Source of the DNA: JAVBSX01 sp051660685
GTDB lineage: Bacteria; Planctomycetota; Planctomycetia; Pirellulales; Thermoguttaceae
Direction of reading: 5' to 3'
DNA: 64,000 nt
NCBI GenBank assembly: GCA_051660685.1
Contig: JBOFQB010000091.1
Location: 35,646 to 99,645, forward strand
Positions within the stretch are counted from its first letter, which is position 1; each line of letters opens with the position of its first letter. The notes under the pieces are model-generated. The model searched no databases. It was not told where the DNA came from and was given only the letters and a program-made list of their open reading frames with translations. A program made the position numbers and the translations under genes. This document shows positions 1 through 9,272 of the stretch, piece by piece.

Positions 1-1
1 C

Positions 2-856
2 TTAGGAATTCATATTGTTCTGTATTCCTTTTTTCGTATTGAATTAAACACTGATTACGGAGCACCATTCTGGTTGTTCTTTGGCGTTTGGTTATTACTG
101 GAATTTCAACCGCGCTGGAGCAATCCTAGAGAGAGGGAATGTCCGTTGAACGCCGATCAGAAACCCAAAAGCATAACACAATGCAAGGAGGAATCCAACG
201 GATTCCGACGATCAATTCAGTTGCTCTTTGCGACAGAAATTATCATGATCGCTTTTTTGCTGTTTCAGTCGCTTCTTGCCCCCTATCTAACGGGGAAAGT
301 CAGTCGAACTCATTATCCGATGCAACAGTTAGGCAAACTGTGTGATGCAATTTGGTATGAATCCTTTTCGATTCCTTGTCCTTATTTGACAGGTGAATGG
401 TGGACTGCGGGCAATGCTGCAATCAGCATGAAAGACCGACCAACCGTCCTCTTTTACGACGATTCGTCCAATTTGTCCAACCTGTCCAATTCGTCGATTT
501 CGTCTAATACGTCCAATTCATCGAATTCGTTGAATTCGACCAATTCGGCCAATAATAACGATTCAAGAAAACAATCGGCTTTACTTGGAACTTGGGTTAA
601 TGAAGCCGACATGCACGCAAAAGGGGGAATGATACTTTGGGAAATTCATTCAAGGGATGAAAACGGAACAAGATATGAGGAAGGACAATCAGGGGAGCAG
701 TGTCAAATCCCGCGTTTTTTTGCAGAACGGTTTCCAGATGCACAACTAGTTCCGAACGTCTTTGAATTGTCGTATAACACGGGCGCAACAATCCCCCCGA
801 TTCAAATAGGGGTTGCAATCATCTCGCCCAAACCAAAACCGGAAAACAAAAATTGA
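2..856 (+). CDS. Membrane protein, 3' part only (possible GT39/PMT-like glycosyltransferase C-terminus)
   Basis: The reading frame is open from base 2, so the gene starts to the left of the window and only its last 284 or so codons are present. The first TTG in the window (position 74) is inside a hydrophobic stretch and is not a credible start. Visible parts are a hydrophobic segment (FWLFFGVWLLLEF), a second one (TEIIMIAFLLFQSLLAPYLTG), then a soluble tail containing GGMILWEI and ending in PPIQIGVAIISPK. This tail arrangement reminds me of C-termini of polytopic ArnT/GT39-type glycosyltransferases, but I cannot confirm it without the N-terminus. A Ser/Asn-rich low-complexity insertion of about 33 residues interrupts the soluble tail. 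No downstream gene is coupled to it. Confidence 0.55.
   Translation, partial: LGIHIVLYSFFRIELNTDYGAPFWLFFGVWLLLEFQPRWSNPRERECPLNADQKPKSITQCKEESNGFRRSIQLLFATEIIMIAFLLFQSLLAPYLTGKVSRTHYPMQQLGKLCDAIWYESFSIPCPYLTGEWWTAGNAAISMKDRPTVLFYDDSSNLSNLSNSSISSNTSNSSNSLNSTNSANNNDSRKQSALLGTWVNEADMHAKGGMILWEIHSRDENGTRYEEGQSGEQCQIPRFFAERFPDAQLVPNVFELSYNTGATIPPIQIGVAIISPKPKPENKN
461..560. repeat. Short-period in-frame low-complexity tract (Ser/Asn)
   Basis: Imperfect 9-base units of the type TCCAATTCG/TCGAATTCG repeat in frame and encode a run of Ser, Asn, Leu and Thr inside the left-edge membrane protein. The period is a multiple of three, so length changes keep the frame. Confidence 0.7.
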
Positions 857-1391
857 TTTTCGGCAAGTCGTCAAGTGTACGAGATTGAGCGTATTCAAGT
901 TCTTTTGGGGAGTGTAGTATGAACGTAGGCGGTTATACGGCTTGAAAACATAAAACAAGGTGAAAAAACATCGTGTGAAGCAGACCGAGATGCCGTTTGG
1001 CGGTATAGAAACTTTTGAGTCTTTTCGGTGTTCTTGGAGAGAGATGCCTTTTTCAACCGATATGACAGATAAATTCCGGGAAATGACGGGAAATGATCGG
1101 ACACCCCTCATCCTTTATAGTTGTCTGAACCCCAGATGCTATAAAATAGAGGGTTTGTCAATTGTTTTTTGTCAAAATAAGCATAAACTGAGCTGCACAA
1201 CCGTTTGTCCGGCGAATCTCTTTTTTCACCCAACTGTTGAGTGAAAAATTGTTTTCTGGGACATTAGCGGATAAATTGGAAAAAATATCACCTTTTTTCC
1301 AATTGTGTAAAATTTTCTGCTATAATCCCTGTGATGTCATTGTATCATTTTCGCTGTCCCTACAATCGGTACATACGTTATGGAGTGATTC
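857..1391. other. Intergenic region, mostly featureless
   Basis: No convincing gene is seen on either strand. It contains a hairpin with complementary arms TTTTTCAC and GTGAAAAA near 1222-1248, which could act as a weak bidirectional terminator, and a promoter-like site just before the next gene. Confidence 0.4.
1297..1326 (+). promoter_or_regulatory. Candidate sigma-70-type promoter for the secreted protein at 1392
   Basis: A perfect TATAAT lies at 1321-1326, about 65 bases upstream of the start codon. The best -35 at 18-base spacing is TTCCAA, a weak match. The call rests mainly on the -10 box and its position. Confidence 0.4.
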
Positions 1392-2372
1392 ATGCGAACC
1401 TTGCTTTGTGTTTTGTCCGTCCCTTTCCTCGTCTCAGTGATTTCTGTCACTGTACTCGCTCAAGGTATGGATTCCGCCCCCAAAACCCCTTCAACATCGC
1501 AATCTCAGGAACCGGAATCGACGGACACCCCTCCTCCTGTTCCCCCCTTATCACCCAAATCGTTATTGGCCCCTCCCTCAACCGGTCCCCTTGGAATGTT
1601 CGTTCGGAATCGCGTTGTCCGCGATTATCTCCAATTGTCCGACGAACAGGTCAAACAGTTTGAGGAAGTGAGCGATCAGGCTTGGTCCGATGTTCTCGAA
1701 AAACTTATGGACATTACAGGGGGAAAACCCCCGCATGAATGGAGTCCCTCTGTTCGACGTAAGGTGTTCAGCGAAATGCCCCTTGTTATGGAAGAGGTGA
1801 CAGAAGATATTGTTAAGAAATATGAGTCCATACTGCAACCGGGAGAACAGGTCCAAAAAGCGAGAGAATTGGCGTTTTTGGCGTCTGAGGGGATTGACTT
1901 CCCTATGATTGGGGTTGCCTTTTTGACGGTTTTGAATTTGACGAAAGAGCAAAAGCAGGAAATACGGGATATACAAGCGGAATCACGGAAAAAGATGCGG
2001 GCGTTGATTGACGGAGTTTTAGGCGGTTTACGAGAATGGGAAGGGAACGGATCGCCGATTCCTGAAGACACGTTGCATCGGTTTAAGGAGATTGGGAAGG
2101 AAACGACGCAGAAGATTAAGGAGGTTTTGACGGAGGAGCAAAAACAACAGGCGGACGAGATCAAGAAAAATGGTAAGGATTTGATGCAGCAAATTATTGC
2201 GGCCAATCCCAAAGGTCCTTTTGGTCCCCCTCCCCCCGGTTCACCCTTTGGTCCTTCCCCCGGTTTACGTCCCGGTCCTCCTCCCGGTTCTCCCCCCAGT
2301 CCCGACTCAAGCCCTGAACCCGAAAAAAAACGTGAGCCTTTTCGTCTTCCATGGTTGAAACGGCAGACGTGA
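1392..2372 (+). CDS. Secreted Spy/CpxP-like helical protein with proline-rich tail
   Basis: 326 residues. A signal peptide covers about residues 1-24 (hydrophobic core, then VLAQ). The mature protein has a Pro/Thr/Ser-rich linker, then two copies of a helical motif of the form 'L-x-L-(S/T)-x-E-Q-x-x-x' (YLQLSDEQVKQF and VLNLTKEQKQEI), a third related stretch (LTEEQKQQ) and a Pro/Gly-rich tail of about 50 residues. The paired helical motif resembles periplasmic Spy/CpxP-type folding factors, but the match is structural rather than sequence-specific. The protein at 51536-52477 has the same architecture and is probably a paralogue. ATG at 1392 is preceded by GGAG at good spacing. Located in the periplasm or outside the cell. 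Function not established. Confidence 0.75.
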   Translation: MRTLLCVLSVPFLVSVISVTVLAQGMDSAPKTPSTSQSQEPESTDTPPPVPPLSPKSLLAPPSTGPLGMFVRNRVVRDYLQLSDEQVKQFEEVSDQAWSDVLEKLMDITGGKPPHEWSPSVRRKVFSEMPLVMEEVTEDIVKKYESILQPGEQVQKARELAFLASEGIDFPMIGVAFLTVLNLTKEQKQEIRDIQAESRKKMRALIDGVLGGLREWEGNGSPIPEDTLHRFKEIGKETTQKIKEVLTEEQKQQADEIKKNGKDLMQQIIAANPKGPFGPPPPGSPFGPSPGLRPGPPPGSPPSPDSSPEPEKKREPFRLPWLKRQT

Positions 2373-2560
2373 AATTTCGGCGCAAAAAAGCGTTGAGTCC
2401 TGTGTAAAATAGGAATGGTGTTGTGAAGTTGTGAAAAACTCCAACAAGAAAAGAGCACAAAAGACAGAAGAAGGACGTGTCGTTGTCCGTTTTTTTTTTT
2501 GAGCTTCCTTTTCTTTTGTGTTGTGAATAGAAATATATTGGCATTTTGATCCCCTTTTTT

Positions 2561-4264
2561 ATGGAAACCGGCGAAATTTTAGTACGAAGTGGTCTGCTGA
2601 GTGAAACAATGCTCGAAGAAATCCGAATGCAGCAACGGGACAATCTGCGTCTGGATCAAGTCGCTGTTCTCAAAGGATATTTGACGGAAGAACAGGTCTT
2701 AAAAGCACTTGGGCAAGAGTTGGGAATCGGCTTTATCGATCTTGTAACCGAGCCGGTTGACCTTGAGTTGCTCAAAACCTTTCCTATTCGTTTTGTACAC
2801 CGTGAACGACTTTTTCCGGTTGCCTGTTATGACCGAATGCTCGTCGTTGCCGTTAATGACCCCTTTGACCTGTATCCGCTTGATGAGGTCGCGTCTCAGA
2901 CGGGGATGCACATTCAACCGGTTCTCGCAATCAAAGGGGAAATCGAGAAACTGATCAAAAAGCATCTTGGATTGGGGAGTGAGACAATTGACAGTCTTAT
3001 GGCGCAACGCGCTGAAGAGAGTCCGATTGAATTACTCGAAGATTTGGAGCTGGACGGGTCGGAACTCTCCGAAATGGCGCAAGAACCTTCCGTCATTAAA
3101 TTGGTCAACGAAATTCTTCTTGAAGCAATTGAATCTCGGGCAAGTGACATTCACATTGAGTCCGAACAGTCCGGTCTTTCAATTCGTTATCGAATCGACG
3201 GAGTATTGCACATTCAACCTTTTCCGCCCGAAATACACCGTTTTCAATCCGCAATCATCAGCCGGTTGAAAATTATGTCGAAAATGAATATTGCCGAACG
3301 GCGACTCCCGCAAGATGGTCGTATTCAACTCAAATACTCCGGCCGTGAAATCGATGTCCGCGTTTCCGTGATCCCCATGATTCATGGTGAAGGAATCGTT
3401 ATGCGTTTGCTCGACAAAGAAGCAATGGAATTCTCCTTGCGCGGTCTCGGTATGGACCCCAGTTTGCACGACGTTTTCTCCCGACTCATTCGTCTCCCTC
3501 ACGGTATTATTTTGGTAACAGGTCCAACCGGAAGTGGTAAGACAACAACCTTGTATAGTTCTCTGACCGAAATTAAAGATGCGTCGACCAAAATCATCAC
3601 GACCGAAGACCCGGTTGAATACCGTTTGGACGGAATCAGCCAAATTCAGGTTCACGCCAAAATCGGTCTGACTTTTGCCGCATCATTACGCAGTATTCTC
3701 CGACATGACCCCGATATTGTTCTGGTTGGGGAAATTCGAGACCTTGAAACGGCGGAAAACGCCGTTCAAGCCGCTTTGACCGGTCACTTAGTCTTCAGTA
3801 CCCTTCATACCAATGATGCGGCAGGTGCTTACACCCGAATGATCGATATGGGGGTCGAACCCTTCCTCGTTTCCAGTTGCGTCGAAGCGGTTATGGCGCA
3901 ACGTCTCGTTCGACGTCTTTGCCCCTCCTGTAAAGAAGAATATGTTCCCGACCCGGCTGATCTGCCGGATGATTTTCCGTTGGAAACGGCAATGGAACAG
4001 TGCGGCGGAAAAATTTTCCGCCCCGTCGGTTGCCGCGATTGTCGTCAGGTCGGTTATAAAGGTCGTTTCGGCATTTACGAATTGCTCGTTACAACGAATA
4101 AAGTCCGCGAAATTGCTGGACAGAATGCAACATCTTGGGAAATCAAACAAACGGCAATGAAAGAAGGGATGCACACCTTACGTCAGGACGGTTGGAAACG
4201 AGTTTTTTCCGGGAACACCTCCGTTGATGAAATTCTGCGTGTGACCAAAAAAGATGAGTTGTAG
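2561..4264 (+). CDS. gspE: GspE/PilB family secretion or pilus assembly ATPase
   Basis: 567 residues from ATG 2561. A TTG at 2546 is in frame, but the family N-terminus (METGEILVRSGLL) fits the ATG. The protein is the cytoplasmic hexameric ATPase that powers pseudopilus or pilus assembly. Domains in order: N-terminal GspE/MshEN-type helical domain (about 1-150), PAS-like N2 domain, then a RecA-like core with Walker A GPTGSGKT at about 321, an Asp-box ITTEDPVEY, Walker B-region ILVGEIRDLETAE and a His-box HLVFSTLHTND. A zinc-binding tetra-cysteine site follows (CPSC at about 454 and GCRDC at about 490), as in GspE and PilB. The length is normal. No other secretion genes flank it, but a pseudopilin-like protein lies at 7553-9070. 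GspE and PilB cannot be separated here. Confidence 0.93.
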   Translation: METGEILVRSGLLSETMLEEIRMQQRDNLRLDQVAVLKGYLTEEQVLKALGQELGIGFIDLVTEPVDLELLKTFPIRFVHRERLFPVACYDRMLVVAVNDPFDLYPLDEVASQTGMHIQPVLAIKGEIEKLIKKHLGLGSETIDSLMAQRAEESPIELLEDLELDGSELSEMAQEPSVIKLVNEILLEAIESRASDIHIESEQSGLSIRYRIDGVLHIQPFPPEIHRFQSAIISRLKIMSKMNIAERRLPQDGRIQLKYSGREIDVRVSVIPMIHGEGIVMRLLDKEAMEFSLRGLGMDPSLHDVFSRLIRLPHGIILVTGPTGSGKTTTLYSSLTEIKDASTKIITTEDPVEYRLDGISQIQVHAKIGLTFAASLRSILRHDPDIVLVGEIRDLETAENAVQAALTGHLVFSTLHTNDAAGAYTRMIDMGVEPFLVSSCVEAVMAQRLVRRLCPSCKEEYVPDPADLPDDFPLETAMEQCGGKIFRPVGCRDCRQVGYKGRFGIYELLVTTNKVREIAGQNATSWEIKQTAMKEGMHTLRQDGWKRVFSGNTSVDEILRVTKKDEL

Positions 4265-4320
4265 GGGTTAGGGAATAGGGGTTAGGGAATAGGGAATAGG
4301 AGTTAGGAAATTAGGAAATT
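4265..4320. repeat. Heptanucleotide tract (GGGAATA/GGGGTTA units)
   Basis: Directly after the gspE stop codon, near-tandem copies of GGGAATA and GGGTTAG run for about 55 bases. The same family of tract recurs at 11.1, 13.75, 48.7 and 48.85 kb. Confidence 0.8.
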
Positions 4321-4377
4321 AGTCGATCCGTTGGTTCGGTTTGTCAAACGAACACCATATAAAAATAATTTTGTCCA

Positions 4378-5820
4378 ATGAAAAACAATAACCGAATCTG
4401 TTCATGCTTGTTTGTTCTCCTGCTGCTTTGTTCGGGCAGTCTCGCTCACGCCCAATTCGGTATGGGAGGGGGAGGTGGTCGCGGTCCGGGAGGAGGAGGA
4501 GGAGGTGACCCCCTCGCCAATTTCAAGCCGAGTCCCCAAATGATTAAAATGGGACTGAATATGATTAAGTCAATGGACAAAAACGGGGACGGTGTTCTGG
4601 ACCCTGATGAAATACCTGAAAGTCGGAAACCGATGCTCAACATGGTTTTGAGCCGGTTTAACATCGAGCCGGGTCAATCAATCAATCTGGCGTCCTTGGA
4701 GAAATTTGCCGACTCCGGGGTCGATCTTGAGTCCTTGACCGCCGAAAAAATTCAGAGTGCTGGAATTTTCACACGACGCGGAGCTGCAAAAGCAGCAGCG
4801 GCCGGAGCGGCTGCAACCGGAGCAGCCGTTCCCGGTGTTGCTCCAACAGCAGCAGGTGCAAGCCGAATCGCTCTTCCTGAGAATCCGTTAGTCCCCTATT
4901 TTGGTGAACCCCAACGACCAAGCGTCCCGATTATTGGATTTGGGATTCCTGACCCGGCGGAACCGAAGACGCAGAACAATGTTTTAGCTGGTGCAGCAAC
5001 ACCCGTTGTCCGTCCCGGTCGGGCTGGTCGAGCGAATCAAGGAGCGGATGCGGCGCAAAAAGAAGCCCAGATTCTTGCAGGGGCGCGAGATTTGATGCAG
5101 AAGAAGGACAAAAACCGTAATGGAACATTGGACTTGTTGAACGGAGAATGGGTTGGATTGTCAATCAACACCAATACGGCGGATCGAGATCGAGATGGTC
5201 GTCTCACCTTGAGTGAAATTATATTGGCAATGGGGGGGATACCTCCTGTTGAACTGATAAAAACAGAGGGTCGAACGGCGACGGTGAAGGATCGGTTGCC
5301 GGTTGGGGTCCCGACTTGGTTTTTGGAGCGTGATAAGAACAAGGACGGACAGTTGACGCTTATGGAATGGGGGAATGACCAACCGTTTTCGGATGTCATG
5401 GTTTCGGAGTTTGAAAGTTTTGACGCGAACAATGACGGGATTGTGACGGTCATGGAAGCGTACAATTTTTTGAAGAAGTTTGACGAGGACAAGAAGCGTA
5501 AGGAGGATGCGGAACGACTTGCGGCGATCAAGGCAAGTGGAGTTGCGCCGAAGAAAGAAACCGGGCGCAAGGGGGGTAAAGGGAAAGAGGGGGGTGACGC
5601 GCAAGCGGCTCCTCCGGGCGAGCAAGCGGTCGCAGATGCTGCGACGAATGCGACTGCGACAAGTGTGAATGCGCCCAATGCGGCCCCGACGAAAGCGACT
5701 GCAACGAATGTAGCTCCGGCAAAAGCAACGAACAATTCAGCGGCGAATGCTGCGAATAATGACGAGGGGGAACAAGGACAAAAGAATCGTCGTAATCGTC
5801 GCAATCGGAACCAGAATTAA
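4378..5820 (+). CDS. Secreted EF-hand calcium-binding protein
   Basis: 480 residues. A signal peptide (about 1-26, ending AHA) is followed by a glycine-only stretch. Five EF-hand-type DxDxDG loops are visible: DKNGDGVLDPDE (about 67), DKNRNGTLDLLNGEW (about 244, degenerate), DRDRDGRLTLSE (about 269), DKNKDGQLTLME (about 319) and DANNDGIVTVME (about 349). Loops 3-5 have acidic residues at the calcium-coordinating positions, so calcium binding is likely. Between loops 1 and 2 lies an Ala-rich region. The C-terminal 100 residues are Ala/Asn/Thr-rich, ending in a very basic KNRRNRRNRNQN tail. EF-hand secreted proteins of this type are common in Planctomycetes. The role is unknown; an extracellular or periplasmic structural or sensor function is an inference. 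Confidence 0.85.
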   Translation: MKNNNRICSCLFVLLLLCSGSLAHAQFGMGGGGGRGPGGGGGGDPLANFKPSPQMIKMGLNMIKSMDKNGDGVLDPDEIPESRKPMLNMVLSRFNIEPGQSINLASLEKFADSGVDLESLTAEKIQSAGIFTRRGAAKAAAAGAAATGAAVPGVAPTAAGASRIALPENPLVPYFGEPQRPSVPIIGFGIPDPAEPKTQNNVLAGAATPVVRPGRAGRANQGADAAQKEAQILAGARDLMQKKDKNRNGTLDLLNGEWVGLSINTNTADRDRDGRLTLSEIILAMGGIPPVELIKTEGRTATVKDRLPVGVPTWFLERDKNKDGQLTLMEWGNDQPFSDVMVSEFESFDANNDGIVTVMEAYNFLKKFDEDKKRKEDAERLAAIKASGVAPKKETGRKGGKGKEGGDAQAAPPGEQAVADAATNATATSVNAPNAAPTKATATNVAPAKATNNSAANAANNDEGEQGQKNRRNRRNRNQN

Positions 5821-5837
5821 GTTTTGACGATCATTAT

Positions 5838-5907
5838 CGTTTAGCCGAGGAACAACGTTCCGCGCGCATTTTAACTAAACGCGCGATACGTTGTATCGCG
5901 CCTAAAC
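5838..5907. repeat. Short interspersed palindromic repeat, full copy 1
   Basis: A roughly 70-base inverted repeat: CGTTTAGCCGAGG... at the left, ...GCGATACGTTGTATCGCG then CCTAAAC at the right. The right arm itself contains the GCGATACGTTGTATCGC palindrome. Near-identical copies occur at 7465-7532 and 9097-9161. Confidence 0.85.
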
Positions 5908-6005
5908 TTTTGTTTGAGGAGAAAATCAGGTTTGTTCCGATTGTTGCGGTTGATGTGAGTCTGAGGGCTGTTCCGTTTCTTCGTATTTTTAGTGTTGGTT
6001 TCCTT

Positions 6006-6034
6006 ATCCCGGTTTTGCAGCCGGGATTTTTTTT
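6006..6034 (+). terminator. Rho-independent terminator-like hairpin
   Basis: A 7-bp stem (ATCCCGG / CCGGGAT) with an 8-base loop is followed by eight T residues. It lies between the EF-hand gene and the porin gene, both on the plus strand, and probably ends the upstream transcript. Confidence 0.65.
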
Positions 6035-6184
6035 GGGAATTTTTTCACCCTCTTTCTCTCGATACATGAGATGCGGTGTATGCGGACACAAGAAGCCGGT
6101 TGCGTCCCGGTCCGAAACGTCCCTTTTGTACCCGTTTTATGTATCATCTGTAAGAACTGACCCTTGTTGGAGGAGAACAATTCG

Positions 6185-7459
6185 ATGAAAAGGACTTGCT
6201 TAGGGAGTGTTGCCGCACTTGGCGCGGTAATGTTGATATGGACATCAACGGTTTTGGCCGGAAATTGCGAAATGGGAGGTTGTGGAGAGGATTTTGAGGG
6301 TTGCGGGACAACCTGCGCAAGCGGGCCGTATCGTTTGTTTGGCTGGAATGACGAACCGGGTTTGAAATTCAAGGTTGGTCATTCCGTCTGGGAATTAGGG
6401 GGTTGGATGGAAGCAGGGGGATACTGGAACCAATATGGTTCACGCGGGGGAAATGTAAGTCCTTACGGAAATCCGCTAAAAAATGATGAGCGGGGCATTG
6501 GAAATGGGAAACCCTTTGGGGGATTGCAGAATGGTGATCTGAACATGAACCAACTCGGTTTATTTCTTGGCAAGGAGATGCACAAGGAATGTGGTTGGGA
6601 TTGGGGATTCCGAACGGATTTACTTTATGGAACAGATGCTTGGATTGCGCAAACTTGGCGGGATGCAAATGAAGATGAATGGGGACGTCGTTTTGACTAT
6701 CATTGGGGGTCGGGGGATTACGGCTTGGCACTTCCGCAACTGTATGGAGAAGTCGGATACCGTGAACTGGGGGTGAAATTTGGCCGGTTCTATTCGGTTT
6801 TTGACAAAGGACATTTAGCGACGGATCGGTTTTTCTACAGTCGTTCACTTGCATCGGTTTTTGAAGCGACGACAACGCAAACGGGGGTTGTGGTTGATTA
6901 CGAACTGAATCGTTGTTGGACGGTTTTAGGCGGTTGGTCAGCCGGTTTTAACACGCTGGAAAACCGATTTGGCGATTCCTTGGGATTTGTTGGTCTGGAA
7001 GGAAAACTGGCGGAGAATCTTGACATGAAATACGTTCTTGGTTGGGGGGAATACGGACAACGTGAACAGTCACATGGAAGTGGAAAGGTTTTCCGACAGG
7101 TCATGGAATTTGAATGGGAGATGAATCATTGTTGGCAGTACAATTTTGGTTGGAGTCTTCTCAATGGAGCCCCTGTAGCGGCGGGTTACTCCTCGTATGG
7201 GCTGAACAATGAGTTGATCTACAAACTGAATCGTTGTTGGTCGTATGGTTTGCGAGGTGAATGGTATCGAGAACGTGAAGACGGGACGGAGATTGATTTC
7301 TACCAAATCAGTTATGGAGTGAACTGGATGCCTGTTAAGCGTTTAACGATACGGCCTGAAATTCGATATGACTGGATGGATGGAGGACATGCGGGGGAAT
7401 TTGGACATGAGAAGACGACGCAATTTTCCGGGGGAGTCTCCGCGCTGATGAAGTTCTAA
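6185..7459 (+). CDS. BBP2-type outer-membrane beta-barrel porin
   Basis: 424 residues from ATG 6185; a strong GGAGGAG ribosome-binding site sits 9-14 bases upstream and excludes the in-frame TTG at 6164. A signal peptide (about 1-24, ending VLA) is followed by a Cys-rich segment (six Cys within about 25 residues) and then alternating Trp/Tyr-rich beta strands through to the terminal Phe. Family landmarks of the planctomycete BBP2 (OmpL-like) porins are present: WMEAGGYWN, MNQLGLFLGKEM, FRTDLLYGTDAW, LALPQLYGEVGY, VKFGRFYSVF and a YSRS stretch. Length is typical. It should form a passive outer-membrane channel; the substrate is unknown. A paralogue is at 27169-28680. Confidence 0.85.
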   Translation: MKRTCLGSVAALGAVMLIWTSTVLAGNCEMGGCGEDFEGCGTTCASGPYRLFGWNDEPGLKFKVGHSVWELGGWMEAGGYWNQYGSRGGNVSPYGNPLKNDERGIGNGKPFGGLQNGDLNMNQLGLFLGKEMHKECGWDWGFRTDLLYGTDAWIAQTWRDANEDEWGRRFDYHWGSGDYGLALPQLYGEVGYRELGVKFGRFYSVFDKGHLATDRFFYSRSLASVFEATTTQTGVVVDYELNRCWTVLGGWSAGFNTLENRFGDSLGFVGLEGKLAENLDMKYVLGWGEYGQREQSHGSGKVFRQVMEFEWEMNHCWQYNFGWSLLNGAPVAAGYSSYGLNNELIYKLNRCWSYGLRGEWYREREDGTEIDFYQISYGVNWMPVKRLTIRPEIRYDWMDGGHAGEFGHEKTTQFSGGVSALMKF

Positions 7460-7464
7460 CGTAT

Positions 7465-7532
7465 CGTTTAGCCGCGTGTACAACGTACCGCGCGTTTTTT
7501 GGACGCGCGATACGTTGTATCGCGGCTAAACG
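7465..7532. repeat. Short interspersed palindromic repeat, full copy 2
   Basis: Begins five bases after the porin stop codon. The arms are CGTTTAGCCGCG and CGCGGCTAAACG, with the inner core GCGATACGTTGTATCGC. It lies between convergent genes, so it could also work as a bidirectional terminator. Confidence 0.85.
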
Positions 7533-7552
7533 GAGACGAAGAACGGGAAATG

Positions 7553-9070
7553 TCACTTCGCAAAGCTGTGGATCAGCGTCATTTCCCGGACGGTCTTACT
7601 GTCAGGGTCGAAGACCCTGATACTCACCTTGATCCCCCGAAGAGGCTCCGAATACGGAGGAGGACACTCCCATTCAGTAATGTTGTCAATAATCCCGTCG
7701 GGAGGACCTGAACGACCAGGATCGTCGATCTGATTCATCCCGGGTCTGCCAATCTCATAAAAATCCGTCCAAGTGTCATAAACACAGGGTAATAACCCTT
7801 GAGTTGGCAACAGATTTCTTAGCAAGTTATACCGTCCCTGTCCTTGAAAAAAGAAAGCAGAACCAAATTCCCCTAAATTGATGTAACGGTTTAGAGTCTC
7901 CTCCCAGACCTGAACGTCAAAACTCAACACATTCTTCAAAATAACGTCTTCGCCCGTTCGGTCAAGCGGGAGACTATTCCCGAGTAAATCCAAATCGCCC
8001 GTTTTTTGGTTGACCTCATTCCAAGGAAGCGGTTTCAGCCAAAAATCAATAAACGGAACGGGAGGTGTTATTGTTTGGGGATACGAGGAACTGTCAGGAG
8101 GGGTCGGGGAAGGTGGAACGGGACTGTAATTCAGCGCAGGAGTTGTGTCTGAAGTATTTGTCGGAGGTGTCGTAAAGCCCAATGCAATCATATTTGCCGT
8201 AAAAGACAATCCGGCGTTCCAAGTGCGCGTTGGACTTGTGGGAGGGTCCAGAAACGCACATTCGGCAAGAGTTGGGAGTCGCAGAAAGTAAACGGCGGAA
8301 TTGATGTGAATACCATCTTTAACCGTTCCCGGAGTTGGCGGACCTGTCCAATGTCCAAAACGGTTTTCACGAATCGTCAGATCATCCAACGTGTTCGCAA
8401 CCATTCCAGTCGGATTACCAGATGCGTCAAAAACAGGATGAGCTGAAATGTCGAATTCGCTGTAAAAACCTTCTCCTTTTTGCATATTCAGAGCGTACTT
8501 CCCCAACTCCTGTTGCAAGAGCGAATCCGGGATAATCAGCAGAACGCGACGGTAAAGGGTTGTTCCTCGGACAAACCAAGCGATTTCGGCTGTACTCGAT
8601 TCAATAATGCCCAATGAACCACATCGTCCGCGAAACGGTTCACCAACCGGGGCAGTTGCCGTAAACATCACAATATCGTCCGTATCTCCAACCGTATTGT
8701 CATAAGCATTATCCGTTGAATCTGCGTTCAGCGCAATCTCCGAGGTTCTGACATAACCGTTGCTCTGCAATTGTCCGTTAGAATAGGCGGCGCCCATTCC
8801 TTCGATGAGGCAGAAATAACCTTTGTTGGTCCCGATTTTGACCGGCGGGGCTTCGTTCGGGTCCGCCGTCATTAACGAAAGGTCCTTCTCAAGACGGTTC
8901 TTCGCATTTCGCAAATCACTCAAGGTGTTCAACACCGAACTGGTATTGGCAATGGAACCGCCAATGAGGCTGAACAGTTGGGTCACGACTAACATGAGCA
9001 TCATCATCAGCGCAACCGAAATGATGATTTCAATCAGCGTGTACGCCCGTCGATGTGAATAAGGTCGCAT
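7553..9070 (-). CDS. Type II secretion / type IV pilin-like (prepilin GspJ-like) protein
   Basis: 505 residues from the ATG whose complement is at 9068-9070. The longer open frame upstream runs through a palindromic repeat and is not coding. The N-terminus RRAYTLIEIIISVALMMMLMLVVTQLFSL is a class III prepilin signal: basic leader, processing site before the hydrophobic helix, and Glu at position +5 after the likely cleavage. This marks a pseudopilin processed by prepilin peptidase and anchored in the inner membrane. After the helix comes a coiled region (NTLSDLRNAKNRLEKDLS, typical of GspJ/PulJ-like minor pseudopilins) and a long, Pro/Thr-rich, globular domain that I do not recognise. It is much longer than classical GspJ (about 200 residues), as is common for planctomycete pseudopilin-like proteins. 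A partnership with the GspE-like ATPase at 2561 is plausible. Confidence 0.75.
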   Translation of the reverse strand: MRPYSHRRAYTLIEIIISVALMMMLMLVVTQLFSLIGGSIANTSSVLNTLSDLRNAKNRLEKDLSLMTADPNEAPPVKIGTNKGYFCLIEGMGAAYSNGQLQSNGYVRTSEIALNADSTDNAYDNTVGDTDDIVMFTATAPVGEPFRGRCGSLGIIESSTAEIAWFVRGTTLYRRVLLIIPDSLLQQELGKYALNMQKGEGFYSEFDISAHPVFDASGNPTGMVANTLDDLTIRENRFGHWTGPPTPGTVKDGIHINSAVYFLRLPTLAECAFLDPPTSPTRTWNAGLSFTANMIALGFTTPPTNTSDTTPALNYSPVPPSPTPPDSSSYPQTITPPVPFIDFWLKPLPWNEVNQKTGDLDLLGNSLPLDRTGEDVILKNVLSFDVQVWEETLNRYINLGEFGSAFFFQGQGRYNLLRNLLPTQGLLPCVYDTWTDFYEIGRPGMNQIDDPGRSGPPDGIIDNITEWECPPPYSEPLRGIKVSIRVFDPDSKTVREMTLIHSFAK

Positions 9071-9096
9071 GATATTAGAGGGGGAATAGATGAATA

Positions 9097-9161
9097 GTTT
9101 AGCCGAGGAACAACGTTCCGCGCGCTTTTCGGACGCGCGATACGTTGTATCGCGGCTAAAC
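9097..9161. repeat. Short interspersed palindromic repeat, full copy 3
   Basis: Almost identical to the copy at 5838, with arms GTTTAGCCGAGG and CGCGGCTAAAC. A degenerate extra half (GTCGTACCACGCTCAACGGG) follows at about 9186-9205. Confidence 0.85.
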
Positions 9162-9272
9162 GGGATGTGTTTTTGCGTGAGAAACGTCGTACCACGCTCA
9201 ACGGGATGTATATCTATCTCTATTTCACCCCGAAAAAGAGGAAAAGTCAAGAGTAAAAATGGTAAATATCAC

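Noticed and set aside
2546..2560. TTG start for the GspE-like protein
   Set aside because: Family N-termini match the ATG at 2561; the extra five residues have no support.
6164..6184. TTG start for the first porin
   Set aside because: This TTG is part of the GGAGGAG ribosome-binding site of the true ATG at 6185.
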